Shown here: piece after piece, positions 1 through 8,561 of the stretch
Layout of the letters: each line of letters opens with the position of its first letter
Position numbering within the stretch: the first letter of the stretch is position 1
Source of the DNA: Mesorhizobium sp. B4-1-4
GTDB taxonomy: Bacteria > Pseudomonadota > Alphaproteobacteria > Rhizobiales > Rhizobiaceae
Assembly (NCBI RefSeq): GCF_006439395.2
Contig: NZ_CP083950.1
Span: 2,232,001 to 2,296,000, forward strand
Direction of reading: 5' to 3'
DNA: 64,000 nt
Translations under genes and position numbers: made by a program
The notes under the pieces: model-generated
Databases searched by the model: none
What the model saw: only the letters and a program-made list of their open reading frames with translations
What the model was told of the DNA's origin: nothing

Positions 1-927
1 GACGGCATCGAGATCACTCGCATCGCGCGCGGCATCAGCCGCGAGCAATTGATGGCGGAGCCGTCGGTATTCACCATTATCAACACCAATTCGCCGCTCA
101 AGCTCGACGTGCCGATGATGGAAGGCATCATCCAGATGTCGAGCATGGGCCAGGTCGTCATCGTCACGCCGTTCACGCTTTCGGGCGCCATGGCCCCGGT
201 CACCATCGCCGGCGCGCTGGTGCAGCAGAATGCCGAGGCGCTGTCCGGCATCGCTTTTGCCCAGATGGTGAAGAAGGGCGCACCGGTCGGCTATGGCGGC
301 TTCACCTCCAATGTCGACATGAAGTCCGGTTCACCTGCCTTCGGCACGCCTGAATACATGAAGGCGCAACTCGTCGGCGGTCAGCTTGCACGCCGCTACA
401 AGATCCCCTACCGCACCTCGAACACCTGCGCCGCCAACACGGTCGACGCGCAGGCGGCCTATGAGAGCGTGTTCTCGCTGTGGGGCGCGGTGCAAGGCGG
501 CGGCAACCTGATGATGCATGCGGCCGGTTGGCTCGAGGGCGGCCTGCGTTGCTCCTACGAGAAGACCATTCTGGACATCGACCTGCTGCAGATGGTGGCC
601 GAGTTCCTGACGCCGCTCGATCTGTCGGAAGAAGCGCTCGGCTTCGACGCCATCCAGTCGGTCGGCCCCGGCGGCCACTTCTTCGGCACCCAGCACACGC
701 AGGACCGCTACAAGACCGCCTTCTATTCGCCAATCCTGTCGGACTGGCGCAATTTCGAGACCTGGGCGGAAGCCGGATCGCCGACAGCGATGGAAAAAGC
801 CAACAAGGTGTGGAAGGAACGTCTGGCCTCGTACGACGAGCCCTACATGGACCCGGCCATCCGCGAGGAGCTCAACGCCTTTGTCGCGAAGCGCACGGCC
901 GAAGGCGGCGCGCCGACGGACTTCTGA
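1..927 (+). CDS. MttB-family (trimethylamine methyltransferase-like) protein, 3' part
   Basis: The reading frame is open from the first base, so the gene starts outside the window; about 308 C-terminal residues are visible. The family transfers a methyl group from a quaternary or tertiary amine to a corrinoid protein. The visible part matches the complete paralogue at 14639-16213 along its length: VTPFTLSGAMAPVTIAGALVQQ, FGTPEY, DAQAAYES, a HAAGWLEGGL stretch and a GPGGHFFG segment near the C-terminus. There is no in-frame amber codon, so this is a non-pyrrolysine member; the substrate cannot be read from sequence, and glycine betaine, proline betaine or carnitine relatives are known in the superfamily. 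It runs in the same direction as the FAD-GcvT and DddP-like genes downstream. Confidence 0.93.
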   Translation, partial: DGIEITRIARGISREQLMAEPSVFTIINTNSPLKLDVPMMEGIIQMSSMGQVVIVTPFTLSGAMAPVTIAGALVQQNAEALSGIAFAQMVKKGAPVGYGGFTSNVDMKSGSPAFGTPEYMKAQLVGGQLARRYKIPYRTSNTCAANTVDAQAAYESVFSLWGAVQGGGNLMMHAAGWLEGGLRCSYEKTILDIDLLQMVAEFLTPLDLSEEALGFDAIQSVGPGGHFFGTQHTQDRYKTAFYSPILSDWRNFETWAEAGSPTAMEKANKVWKERLASYDEPYMDPAIREELNAFVAKRTAEGGAPTDF

Positions 928-951
928 CCAATGTTGTTGACGAACAGTCGA

Positions 952-1093
952 CCCCCACTCCGTCGAGCTGCGCTCGACACCTCTCCCCCGATCGACGGGG
1001 GAGAGGAAGGGTGCGCGGCGATTCCAGCCGGCGCCTTTCCTCTCCCTCCGGAGGGGGGAGAGGTGGCGCCGCGAAGCGGCGACGGAGTGGGGG
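952..1093. repeat. Long imperfect palindromic intergenic repeat
   Basis: The outer ends are inverted copies of each other (CCCCCACTCCGTC at 952-964, GACGGAGTGGGGG at 1081-1093). Inside are two further hairpins of the CTCTCCCCC / GGGGGAGAG type. This is the architecture of rhizobial RIME/REP-like intergenic elements. It lies between the mttB-like gene and a DUF559 pseudogene and could act as a transcription attenuator or processing site. Confidence 0.75.
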
Positions 1094-1102
1094 AAGGCGT
1101 TC

Positions 1103-1517
1103 ATGAAACACGCAGCCGCCGAAAAACAGGCACCACCCAGCGAGCACGAAATCTTAGGCAAGCGGGCAATCAAGCCGAGGCGATGCTTTGGCTCGAACTG
1201 AAGGCGCGCAAGCTTGGTGGCTATCGTTTCACGCGCCAGTTGTCCATCGGCCCCTTTTTGCCGACTTTGCCTGCCGCGAAAGATGGCTTGTTGTCGAAGT
1301 CGACGGACACCAACACGCAGACAGTTCCTATGACCGTCGCCGTGACGATTTCATGCGTGCCGAAGGCTACTCCATCCTGCGTCTCTGGAGCCATGACGTC
1401 ATGAAACATCGCACTTCCGTCTGTGAAACCATCCTTGCCGCGCTTGACGGCAAGCTGACCGAAAACATCGCCGTATCCGATTTGCGCTTTGTTTTCACGC
1501 CCTGCTCTCTCGATTAA
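1103..1517 (+). pseudogene. DUF559 (endonuclease-like) protein, broken by two frameshifts
   Basis: DUF559 proteins are small endonuclease-fold proteins often found beside repeats. The expected protein is present only in pieces in three frames. An ATG at 1103 gives MKHAAAEKQ; the next frame gives RARNLRQAGNQAEAMLWLELKARKLGGYRFTRQ...IGP; a third frame from about 1251 gives LFADFACRERW, LVVEVDGHQHAD and the rest to the TAA at 1515-1517. The first change lies near 1120-1140. The second lies in the C4T5 run at 1251-1259, where one base appears to be missing. Either the gene is decayed or two homopolymer sequencing errors occurred; the former is likelier given the two independent lesions. Confidence 0.75.
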
Positions 1518-1543
1518 ATCTCTTCAAAGATGGACCTATCTTC

Positions 1544-4114
1544 ATGAAATCCCATGTAAAAGCGGTTGTAATTGGCGGCGGCGTCGTCGGCTGCTCGGTT
1601 CTTTATCATCTGGCCAAGGCCGGCTGGACCGACATCATGCTGATCGAGCGTTCGGAGCTGACCTCCGGCTCGTCCTGGCACGCGGCGGGCGGCTTCCATA
1701 CGCTGAACGGCGATCCCAACGTCGCCAAGCTGCAGGCCTATACGGTCCAACTCTACAAGGAGATCGAGGAAATATCAGGCCAGTCCTGCTCGCTGCACCT
1801 GACCGGCGGCGTGATGATGGCCGACACGCCCGAGCGCATGGACTTCCTGCGGCTCGCCCATGCCAAGGGCCGCTATCTCGGCATGGACACCGAGCTGATC
1901 ACCCCGTCCGAAGCCAAGGCGATGTTCCCGCTGATGGACGAGACGAATTTCGTCGGCGCCATGTGGGACCCGGTCGAAGGCCATCTCGATCCCTCGGGCA
2001 CCACCATCGCTTATTCCAAAGCCGCGAAAAAACTGGGCGCAGAGATCGTGCTGCGCAACCGCGTCGTCGACCTGACTCAGCAGCCGGACGGCACCTGGAA
2101 CGTCGTCACCGAACAGGGCACGGTCCATGCCGAGCATGTCGTCAACTGCGGCGGCCTGTGGGCACGCGAGATCGGCCGCATGGTCGGCGTCGAACTGCCG
2201 GTGCTGGCAATGGAGCACATGTACCTGCTCACCGAGCCGATGCCGGAGGTGGAGGAGTTCAACAAGTCGACCGGCCGCGAGATGATCGGCGTGCTCGACT
2301 TCAAGGGCGAGATCTACACCCGCCAGGAGCGGAACGGCGTCCTGCTCGGCACCTATGAGAAGGCCTGCAAGCCGTGGTCGCCGGTCAACACGCCATGGGA
2401 TTTCGGCCATGAACTGCTGCCGCCGGACCTCGACCGCATCGCGCCGTCGCTGGAAATCGGCTTCAAGCATTTCCCCGGCATCGAGAAGGCCGGCATCAAG
2501 CAGATCATCAACGGGCCCTTCACCTTCGCGCTCGACGGCAACCCGCTGGTCGGACCGGTGCAGGGCCTGACCAATTTCTGGTGCGCCTGCGCCGTCATGG
2601 CCGGCTTCAGCCAGGGCGGCGGCGTCGGCCTCGCTCTGTCAAACTGGATGGTGCATGGCGACCCCGGCTTCGACGTCTGGGGCATGGATGTCGCGCGTTT
2701 CGGCGAATGGGCCGGCCTGCGCTACACCAACGCCAAGGTGCGCGAAAACTATTCGCGCCGCTTCTCCATCCGCTTCCCCAACGAGGAACTGCCGGCGGCG
2801 CGCCCGGCGCAGACGACGCCGCTCTACGACACCATGCTCGCCAACAACGCGGTCATGGGCGATTCGTGGGGGCTGGAAACCCCGCTCTGGTTCGCGCCCA
2901 AGGGCAAGGAGCCCAAGGACATCGTCTCCTTCCACCGCTCAAATGACTTCGGCCCGATCGGCGAGGAAGTGCACGCCACGCGTGAGCGTGTCGGCGTTAC
3001 CGAAATCGCCAACTTCGCTAAATACGAAGTGTCGGGACCGGGCGCGGAAGAGTTCCTCAACCGGCTGATGACCAACCGCATGCCGAAGACCGGCCGCATC
3101 GTGCTGACGCCGATGATCAACGAGTTCGGCAAGCTAATCGGCGATTTCACCATCGCCAAGGCAGCCGAGGACCGCTTCATGATCTGGGGCTCGTCGGCCG
3201 CGCAGAAATACCACATGCGCTGGTTCGAGAAGCACCTGCCCAAGGATGGCTCTGTCCGTATTCACCGCTTCGACCAGACGCTCGTCGGCCTTTCGATCGC
3301 CGGACCGAAATCGCGTGAGCTGCTGCAGAAGCTGGTCGATGTCGACATCTCGACCAAGGCCTTCCGCTTCATGGACTTCCGTGAGATGGCGGTCGGCGGC
3401 GCGCCCTGCATGGTCAACCGCATCACCTACACCGGCGATCTCGGCTACGAAATCTGGATGGCGCCGGCCTATCAGCGTCTTGTCTACAAGGCGATTAAGG
3501 ACGCCGGTGAAGAGTTCGGCCTGGTCGATTTCGGCATGCGCGCTTTGCTGTCGATGCGCCTGGAAAAGAACTTCCCGACCTGGTTCCGCGAATTGCGCCC
3601 GATCTACGGACCGTTCGAAGGCTCGATGGACCGCTTCATCAAGCTCGAAAAGAACGACTTCATCGGCCGCGAAGCGGCCGCCAAGGAACAGGCGGAAGGG
3701 CCGAAACTGCGCCGCGTCTCCTTCATCGTCGATGCGGCGGACGCCGACGTGATGGGCGACGAGCCGATCTGGGCCAAGGTCAGCAAGGATTATTGCACGG
3801 TGGAAAAGCCGCATGGCTATGGCGCACCGCGCTTCGACACCTCAGGCAAGGAAGTACGCGGCTCCAAGGCTGCCGAAGGCGCGTCCGCCGTGCGCGGCAT
3901 CGTCGACGGCGACTGGCGCGTGGTTGGCTGGGTGACGTCGGGCGGCTACGCGCATTACGTCCAGAAGTCGATGGCGCAGGGCTACGTGCCGGCGGCCTTG
4001 GCCGAGGACGAAAGCGCCGGGCTGTTCGAGATCGAGATCCTTGGACACCGGCGTCCTGCCCGCATCAATGTCGAAGCGCCTTTCGACCCGAGCGGCGAGA
4101 AGATGCGGACCTGA
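1544..4114 (+). CDS. FAD-dependent oxidoreductase/GcvT fusion (dimethylglycine/sarcosine dehydrogenase family)
   Basis: 856 residues. Enzymes of this type oxidatively demethylate an N-methyl amino acid and pass the carbon to tetrahydrofolate. The N-terminal half is a DAO-type FAD domain with the dinucleotide motif GGGVVG at residues 11-16. His46 in SGSSWHAAG is the equivalent of the histidine that carries FAD covalently in dimethylglycine dehydrogenase. From about residue 430 a GcvT-like folate-binding barrel follows (SGPGAEEFLNRLM, YTGDLGYEIW, GMRALLSMRLEKNFPTW). The ATG at 1544 begins just ahead of the FAD motif. Only 9 bp separate the stop from the DddP-like gene, so the two are probably co-transcribed. 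Three paralogues lie in the window; the exact substrate (dimethylglycine, sarcosine or another betaine derivative) is unknown. Confidence 0.93.
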   Translation: MKSHVKAVVIGGGVVGCSVLYHLAKAGWTDIMLIERSELTSGSSWHAAGGFHTLNGDPNVAKLQAYTVQLYKEIEEISGQSCSLHLTGGVMMADTPERMDFLRLAHAKGRYLGMDTELITPSEAKAMFPLMDETNFVGAMWDPVEGHLDPSGTTIAYSKAAKKLGAEIVLRNRVVDLTQQPDGTWNVVTEQGTVHAEHVVNCGGLWAREIGRMVGVELPVLAMEHMYLLTEPMPEVEEFNKSTGREMIGVLDFKGEIYTRQERNGVLLGTYEKACKPWSPVNTPWDFGHELLPPDLDRIAPSLEIGFKHFPGIEKAGIKQIINGPFTFALDGNPLVGPVQGLTNFWCACAVMAGFSQGGGVGLALSNWMVHGDPGFDVWGMDVARFGEWAGLRYTNAKVRENYSRRFSIRFPNEELPAARPAQTTPLYDTMLANNAVMGDSWGLETPLWFAPKGKEPKDIVSFHRSNDFGPIGEEVHATRERVGVTEIANFAKYEVSGPGAEEFLNRLMTNRMPKTGRIVLTPMINEFGKLIGDFTIAKAAEDRFMIWGSSAAQKYHMRWFEKHLPKDGSVRIHRFDQTLVGLSIAGPKSRELLQKLVDVDISTKAFRFMDFREMAVGGAPCMVNRITYTGDLGYEIWMAPAYQRLVYKAIKDAGEEFGLVDFGMRALLSMRLEKNFPTWFRELRPIYGPFEGSMDRFIKLEKNDFIGREAAAKEQAEGPKLRRVSFIVDAADADVMGDEPIWAKVSKDYCTVEKPHGYGAPRFDTSGKEVRGSKAAEGASAVRGIVDGDWRVVGWVTSGGYAHYVQKSMAQGYVPAALAEDESAGLFEIEILGHRRPARINVEAPFDPSGEKMRT

Positions 4115-4123
4115 GGGTCGGCC

Positions 4124-5479
4124 ATGGACGGCGCGGCGCCAAAGGGAAGCTTCGGCCGCCATCGCAAGATCATGCCGTTCGAACCGGGCTCGATCGAGGC
4201 GCTGCGCGAAGCCTCCCGTGAGAAGGCGGCTTCGCTCAACCAGCATGTGCTGGGCTATGGCGCCCAGGCTGAAGCGGAATGGGCGGCGGCAGGCATTGCC
4301 GCCCCCGATCTGCCGGCGATGCGCCAATACCGGCTCGAGCGCATCCGCGCCGAGCTGAAGCGTCGCGGTTATGCCGGTGCGCTGCTCTACGACCCCGTCA
4401 ACATCCGATACGCGACCGATTCGACCAACATGCAGCTGTGGGTGGCGCACAACCCGACGCGGCATTGTTTCGTCGCCACCGATGGTCCCGTGGTGCTGTT
4501 CGACTATTTTTCCTGCGAACACCTGTCCGACCATTCCGGCGTCGTCGACGAGGTACGGCCGGCGGTGTCATGGATGTATCTCTACAGCGGCGACCTGACC
4601 GAGCAGAAGGTCCGCCGCTGGGCCGCCGGCATCGCTGATCTGGTCAGGGAACATGGCGGCGGTAACAGCCGTATCGCGGTTGATCACATCAACCCGGAAG
4701 GCGTCGAGGAACTCGCACGCCTTGGTGTTTCCATCGGCAATGGCGAAGCGGTGATGGAGAATGCCCGGCTGATCAAATCACCGGATGAGGTTCTTGCCAT
4801 GCGCCGGGCCATCGTCGCCTGCGAGGCGGCGATGGGTGAGATGGAACAGGCACTGAAGCCCGGCATTTCCGAAAACGAATTGTGGGCGGAACTGCATCGC
4901 GGCAACATCGCGCGCGGCGGCGAATGGATCGAGACACGGCTGCTGGCGTCGGGCCCGCGCACCAATCCATGGTTCCAGGAATGCTCGTCGCGCATTATCG
5001 AAGACGGCGACCTCGTCGCCTTCGACACCGACCTCGTTGGCCCCTACGGCTTCTGCGCCGATCTCTCCCGCACATGGCTGTGCGGCGATACAAAGCCGAC
5101 CAACGAACAGCGCGACCTGTTCCGCATCGCCGCCGCCCAGATCGAGCACAACACCGAACTGATGCAGCCGGGCATCTCGTTCCGCGACCTTGTCGAACGC
5201 TCGGCGGTGCCGCCGGGCGACTGTTTCCCGACCCGTTATGGCGTGCTCTACCACGGCGTTGGCCTCGCCGACGAATACCCGACCCTGCCCCATGCCGGCG
5301 ACTGGACGCCGGATACACCGGACGGTGTGCTCGAACCCGGCATGGTTTTGTGCGTGGAAAGCTATATCGGCAGGCTCGGTGGCCATGACGGCGTCAAGAT
5401 CGAAGAGCAGATCCTGATCACCGAAAGCGGCAACGAGCAGCTTTCAACCTACCCGTTGAATGCGAGGCTGCTCGGCTAG
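4124..5479 (+). CDS. M24-fold metalloenzyme of the DddP (DMSP lyase)-like family
   Basis: 451 residues, the length of marine DddP proteins. DddP is a metalloenzyme of the Xaa-Pro peptidase fold that cleaves dimethylsulfoniopropionate to acrylate and dimethyl sulfide. The N-terminal half carries LLYDPVNIRYATDSTNMQLW and the C-terminal half GGEWIETRLL and SGPRTNPWFQEC, stretches I recall from DddP. The metal ligands are all present: Asp301, Asp303 and Asp313 (FDTDLVGPYGFCAD), His377 (HGVG), Glu412 and Glu427. The candidate catalytic Asp383 and Tyr372 are also there. Each lies exactly 6 residues after the number I remember for Ruegeria DddP. Translation-coupled spacing follows the FAD-GcvT gene. 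Generic annotation would be aminopeptidase P/M24; activity on DMSP is inferred, not shown. The 3' end overlaps the convergent PhnD-like gene by 36 bp. Confidence 0.88.
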   Translation: MDGAAPKGSFGRHRKIMPFEPGSIEALREASREKAASLNQHVLGYGAQAEAEWAAAGIAAPDLPAMRQYRLERIRAELKRRGYAGALLYDPVNIRYATDSTNMQLWVAHNPTRHCFVATDGPVVLFDYFSCEHLSDHSGVVDEVRPAVSWMYLYSGDLTEQKVRRWAAGIADLVREHGGGNSRIAVDHINPEGVEELARLGVSIGNGEAVMENARLIKSPDEVLAMRRAIVACEAAMGEMEQALKPGISENELWAELHRGNIARGGEWIETRLLASGPRTNPWFQECSSRIIEDGDLVAFDTDLVGPYGFCADLSRTWLCGDTKPTNEQRDLFRIAAAQIEHNTELMQPGISFRDLVERSAVPPGDCFPTRYGVLYHGVGLADEYPTLPHAGDWTPDTPDGVLEPGMVLCVESYIGRLGGHDGVKIEEQILITESGNEQLSTYPLNARLLG

Positions 5480-6274
5480 TTCGGCAAGAGCGTCGCGCAT
5501 GGCCCGGACTGTCGTTTCCGGCGTCGTCCTAGCGGTGATGAAGGGCAAGCCTCTGCGTCGTGCAGTCCAGCCGACGGTCACGACCTTGCGCGCAGCCGGC
5601 TCGAAACGCTGCGCCAGCGCCCAGCTTTCACAATCAATCGCGGCGACATCCGCCCTGCCCTCGGCGACAGCAACGATCGAGCCGCGATGGCCACCGCTTT
5701 CGCTCCGCGATGAAAAGATATCGAGACTTTCGCCAGCCGCCTGCAGATCGCGCGTCAGCGCGATGATGCCCGACATGGAATCCAGGCTGTTGAAGGTGAA
5801 GCGCTTGCCCCGGATGACGACACCGAGCGGCAGCAAGGCCATACCGTCCGCGGGTGACCGCACCTCCGGTCCCTCGCCTGCCCGCATCACCAGCGCGCTC
5901 GAATAAAGCTCACCCTGCCCGCCCTCATAGGCGTCGTAGCTCGGCTGGCCGACCACCTGCACATGGCTCGACAGCCCAAGCTCCATTGGCCCCCAGCAGG
6001 CCTGCGCGAACAGCAGCGCCGGGTGCAGCCATATTTCGTGGAAATCGAGTTCGTCCGCCGGCAATGTCGCCGGATCCGGTGCGATCAAAGCTCCTTGGGC
6101 ATCGAGTATGCCGCCCGGAGCCGGCGGCAAGTCGCCATTTCGCCGTACGATGGTTTTCGGCGCATCGATCCCTTTTTGCCGGAAGGCATCACGCAACTGA
6201 GCCCATTGGGCATCGACCTCGCCGAGTGCTTCTGGCCAGTCGTACATAGGCAAAGCAGCAACAAATTCGCTCAT
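5444..6274 (-). CDS. PhnD/SsuA/transferrin-type substrate-binding-like protein, no signal peptide
   Basis: About 276 residues from the ATG at 6274 (an upstream TTG at 6286 would add four residues). The fold is that of a periplasmic binding protein of the phosphonate/phosphite type: MYDWPEA start, LDFHEIWLHPALLFAQACWGPM, VVGQPSYDAYEGG, and HRGSIVAVAEGRADVAAIDCESW. There is no signal peptide and no ABC permease or ATPase nearby, so it probably acts in the cytosol as a binding or sensing protein of unknown ligand. It converges on the DddP-like gene with a 36-bp 3' overlap. Confidence 0.85.
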   Translation of the reverse strand: MSEFVAALPMYDWPEALGEVDAQWAQLRDAFRQKGIDAPKTIVRRNGDLPPAPGGILDAQGALIAPDPATLPADELDFHEIWLHPALLFAQACWGPMELGLSSHVQVVGQPSYDAYEGGQGELYSSALVMRAGEGPEVRSPADGMALLPLGVVIRGKRFTFNSLDSMSGIIALTRDLQAAGESLDIFSSRSESGGHRGSIVAVAEGRADVAAIDCESWALAQRFEPAARKVVTVGWTARRRGLPFITARTTPETTVRAMRDALAELAEQPRIQRVG

Positions 6275-6366
6275 GCCGGCACTCAATCACCATGCCTGGA
6301 GAAAGGATCGCAGAAACACGGCGCCCAATCAGAATTGGGCGACACGGATCCCGGGCTGTCCAGGAA

Positions 6367-7377
6367 CTATTCCTTGGGCGGCTCGGCGGGCACCGGCGCG
6401 GTGCCGAGCCCATTGATGTTGCGCGCGCGAATACGCGGCTTGAAGGCCCGGCCGTGCTCAGGCGCGCGCCGCAGAACCGGATGCACGATCGGTTCCTTGG
6501 CCTTGAAGGCATAGGATTTGATCAGCGCGAAGTAGTTCGGATAGGCATAGCCGTTGTTCATCCGCAGCCAGTCGTCGCGGCGGTCGCGAAACAGTTTCGG
6601 CAGCCGATACCAAGCAACGGTGGGGCTCTTGTGATGCACGAAGTGCAGGTTGTTGTTGAGGAACAGGAATGACAGCGGCGAGCGCTCGACGATCACGGTG
6701 CGGCCTTCCGGGTGCTCGGACCATTGATGCTCGGCAAAGGTGCGGATCGCGATCAGCGACTGGCCGAGCCAGACCGGCGCCAAAATATAAAGCCACAGCG
6801 GAATGCCGAAGCCGAACTGCACGATCGGCACCACGACGGCGAGACCGATGGCATGCAACAGCCAGGCTTTGCGGATCGCCTTGTCGCCGGCCATTGCATG
6901 CTTGGCGTCGTCGATGAAGAAGCCGATGCAGGACAGCCACGGGCCGAGGAAAAAGCGGCCAGCCATCGTATTGTTAATCTTGAGCAGGAATTTCATCGTC
7001 GGCGGCAGTTCGTCATGCTGCCACAGCGCCTGATAGTAGCTTTCCGGATCGTCGAGCGGATCAGTCAGCCGCTCATCGGCATGGTGGCGCAAATGAAGCG
7101 TCTTGAAGCGGCGGAACGGCCAGACCAGACCGATCGGCAGGAAGACGAAAGCTTCATTGATCAACGCGCTGCGCGTCGGATGGCCATGCAGCACTTCGTG
7201 CATGATCGACGACTGCAACGCCAAGGTGAAACCGAGCATGACGAGCGCCAGGATGGGATAGGAGGGCCAGAGCAGGAAGCCGGCGGCAAGCCATGTTCCG
7301 TAACAGAAGAAAGCGAGGACCACCGTAGGCCATTCGATGGCCGGTGTACTGCGTCGCTTGATGCTCTTGCCTGCCAT
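6367..7377 (-). CDS. Fatty acid desaturase family protein
   Basis: About 336 residues from the ATG at 7377 (a GTG at 7389 is an alternative). Integral-membrane di-iron desaturases insert double bonds in acyl chains. The three histidine boxes are present: HEVLHGH at about 60-66, HLRHH at about 95-99 and HFVHH at about 245-249. Hydrophobic segments flank them (FFCYGTWLAAGFLLW, ALVMLGFTLALQ, GLAVVVPIVQFGFG). It is divergent from an XRE-type regulator across a 230-bp gap with TGTACA palindromes. The substrate is not identifiable from sequence. Confidence 0.93.
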   Translation of the reverse strand: MAGKSIKRRSTPAIEWPTVVLAFFCYGTWLAAGFLLWPSYPILALVMLGFTLALQSSIMHEVLHGHPTRSALINEAFVFLPIGLVWPFRRFKTLHLRHHADERLTDPLDDPESYYQALWQHDELPPTMKFLLKINNTMAGRFFLGPWLSCIGFFIDDAKHAMAGDKAIRKAWLLHAIGLAVVVPIVQFGFGIPLWLYILAPVWLGQSLIAIRTFAEHQWSEHPEGRTVIVERSPLSFLFLNNNLHFVHHKSPTVAWYRLPKLFRDRRDDWLRMNNGYAYPNYFALIKSYAFKAKEPIVHPVLRRAPEHGRAFKPRIRARNINGLGTAPVPAEPPKE

Positions 7378-7468
7378 GCTATCGACCACTGTCCCTCAGT
7401 CGCCGGAACCCCAACTGGTTCCTGACAGCATTGTGTCAGGAGAGATGATTCCACTCAACGCGACAAAG

Positions 7469-7522
7469 TGTACAAAATGTTGCGTCTGCGCATTTTTGGC
7501 CGCATATGTTGTACATTGTACA
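7469..7522. promoter_or_regulatory. TGTACA palindromes between desaturase and XRE regulator
   Basis: TGTACA-T-TGTACA at 7510-7522 is a perfect 13-bp palindrome. A half-copy, TGTACA, occurs at 7469-7474 about 40 bp away. Both sit in the divergent promoter region, so they are candidate operators for the XRE protein encoded at 7607-8464. The assignment to that regulator is inference. Confidence 0.5.
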
Positions 7523-7606
7523 CAGTCTTAGGGATTCGTTTACGCCTAAACTCCCCATAGGGCTCTTTCAGCGCAAATTTTTCCTTCCGAAGCAAGGAGC
7601 GATAGG

Positions 7607-8464
7607 ATGGATAAACGCGACTTGTCGACGATTTTTCGGGAGCGCCTGAAGCTGCTCCTGACACGCTCGGACCTGAACCAGTCGGCATTCGCGACAGCCG
7701 TCGGCATCGATCGGTCGGCTCTGTCGCAGTTGATGTCGGGCGCCTCGACACGCCTGCCGAGGGCCGAAACGCTGCTCAACATAGCCGCCGAATTCAAGGT
7801 ATCGCTGGACTGGCTGCTTGGCCTCAGCCAGGACGAAGGCGTCACCGGTGAAATCCGCGAAAGCCTGGAGATCGAGGAAGCGCCGGACGGTTTCGACCGC
7901 ACGCTGCTCGCCAAATGGTTCGCTGAAGCCGCGGGCACCAAGATCCGCTATGTGCCGGCCGGCATTCCCGATCTCCTGCGAACCCACGCGCTCGTCGATT
8001 ACGAGGCCAACATCACCAACAGGAGCCGTCTGGCACAGGCCAGCGAGACCCGATATCGCATCGAATACAATCGGCGCCCGGAAACCGACATGGAAGTCTG
8101 CATGCCGCGTCACACGCTGGAGATCTTCGCACGCGGCCTCGGCGTGTGGGACCGTTTCCCCGCGGCCGACCGTCAGCAGCAGCTTACCCATATGGCGACA
8201 CTGCTCGACGACCTCTACCCGACCTTTCGCCTGTTTCTTTATGACGGCCGCATGCGCTATTCGATCCCGCTGACCATCTTCGGCCCCTATCGCGCCGCCA
8301 TCTATGTCGGCGACATGTATGTGGTGCTGAACGCCACTCAGCCGGTCCAGGCACTGACCCGGCATTTCGACAATCTGATCCGTGCCGCCGACGTCAACCC
8401 GCATGAGGCCGCTGCCTTCGCGCGCAATCTGGCCGGCATGCCGTTCGCATCAGGCTCTGTCTGA
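7607..8464 (+). CDS. XRE-family helix-turn-helix transcriptional regulator
   Basis: 285 residues. An N-terminal HTH of the Cro/C1 type spans about residues 10-70 (FRERLKLLLTRSDLNQSAFATAVGIDRSALSQLMSG is its core). A longer C-terminal domain of about 200 residues follows, without a recognised catalytic motif; it may bind an effector. The gene is divergent from the fatty acid desaturase and probably controls it, because the shared intergenic region holds TGTACA palindromes. The ATG follows an AAGGAG ribosome site. Confidence 0.88.
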   Translation: MDKRDLSTIFRERLKLLLTRSDLNQSAFATAVGIDRSALSQLMSGASTRLPRAETLLNIAAEFKVSLDWLLGLSQDEGVTGEIRESLEIEEAPDGFDRTLLAKWFAEAAGTKIRYVPAGIPDLLRTHALVDYEANITNRSRLAQASETRYRIEYNRRPETDMEVCMPRHTLEIFARGLGVWDRFPAADRQQQLTHMATLLDDLYPTFRLFLYDGRMRYSIPLTIFGPYRAAIYVGDMYVVLNATQPVQALTRHFDNLIRAADVNPHEAAAFARNLAGMPFASGSV

Positions 8465-8514
8465 GCGGCGTGAGGAATGGCAACCGCCTGAGCGATGGTC
8501 CGGTTGCTATTTCA

Positions 8515-8543
8515 TTGACTAGACATAAAGACTTCTTTATATC
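8515..8543 (+). promoter_or_regulatory. Promoter with embedded ATAAAGA-CT-TCTTTAT operator
   Basis: A sigma-70-like promoter can be drawn: TTGACT at 8515-8520, a 17-bp spacer, TATATC at 8538-8543. The palindrome ATAAAGA-CT-TCTTTAT (8525-8540) fills the spacer, the classic position for a repressor. The same palindrome recurs at 23507-23528 upstream of the methyl-THF methyltransferase. It resembles what I recall of SAH/SAM-responsive ArsR-type (SahR/SamR) sites in alphaproteobacteria. Confidence 0.65.
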
Positions 8544-8561
8544 CTTATTCGAATTCAGAAC

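Noticed and set aside
1188..1517. Intact 109-residue gene starting at TTG
   Set aside because: The N-terminal half of DUF559 is in another frame; this is the distal piece of a pseudogene.
4124..5479. Creatinase, which would give sarcosine for soxBDAG
   Set aside because: Creatinase shares the fold but is metal-free; this protein keeps all six metal ligands and DddP-like flanking stretches.
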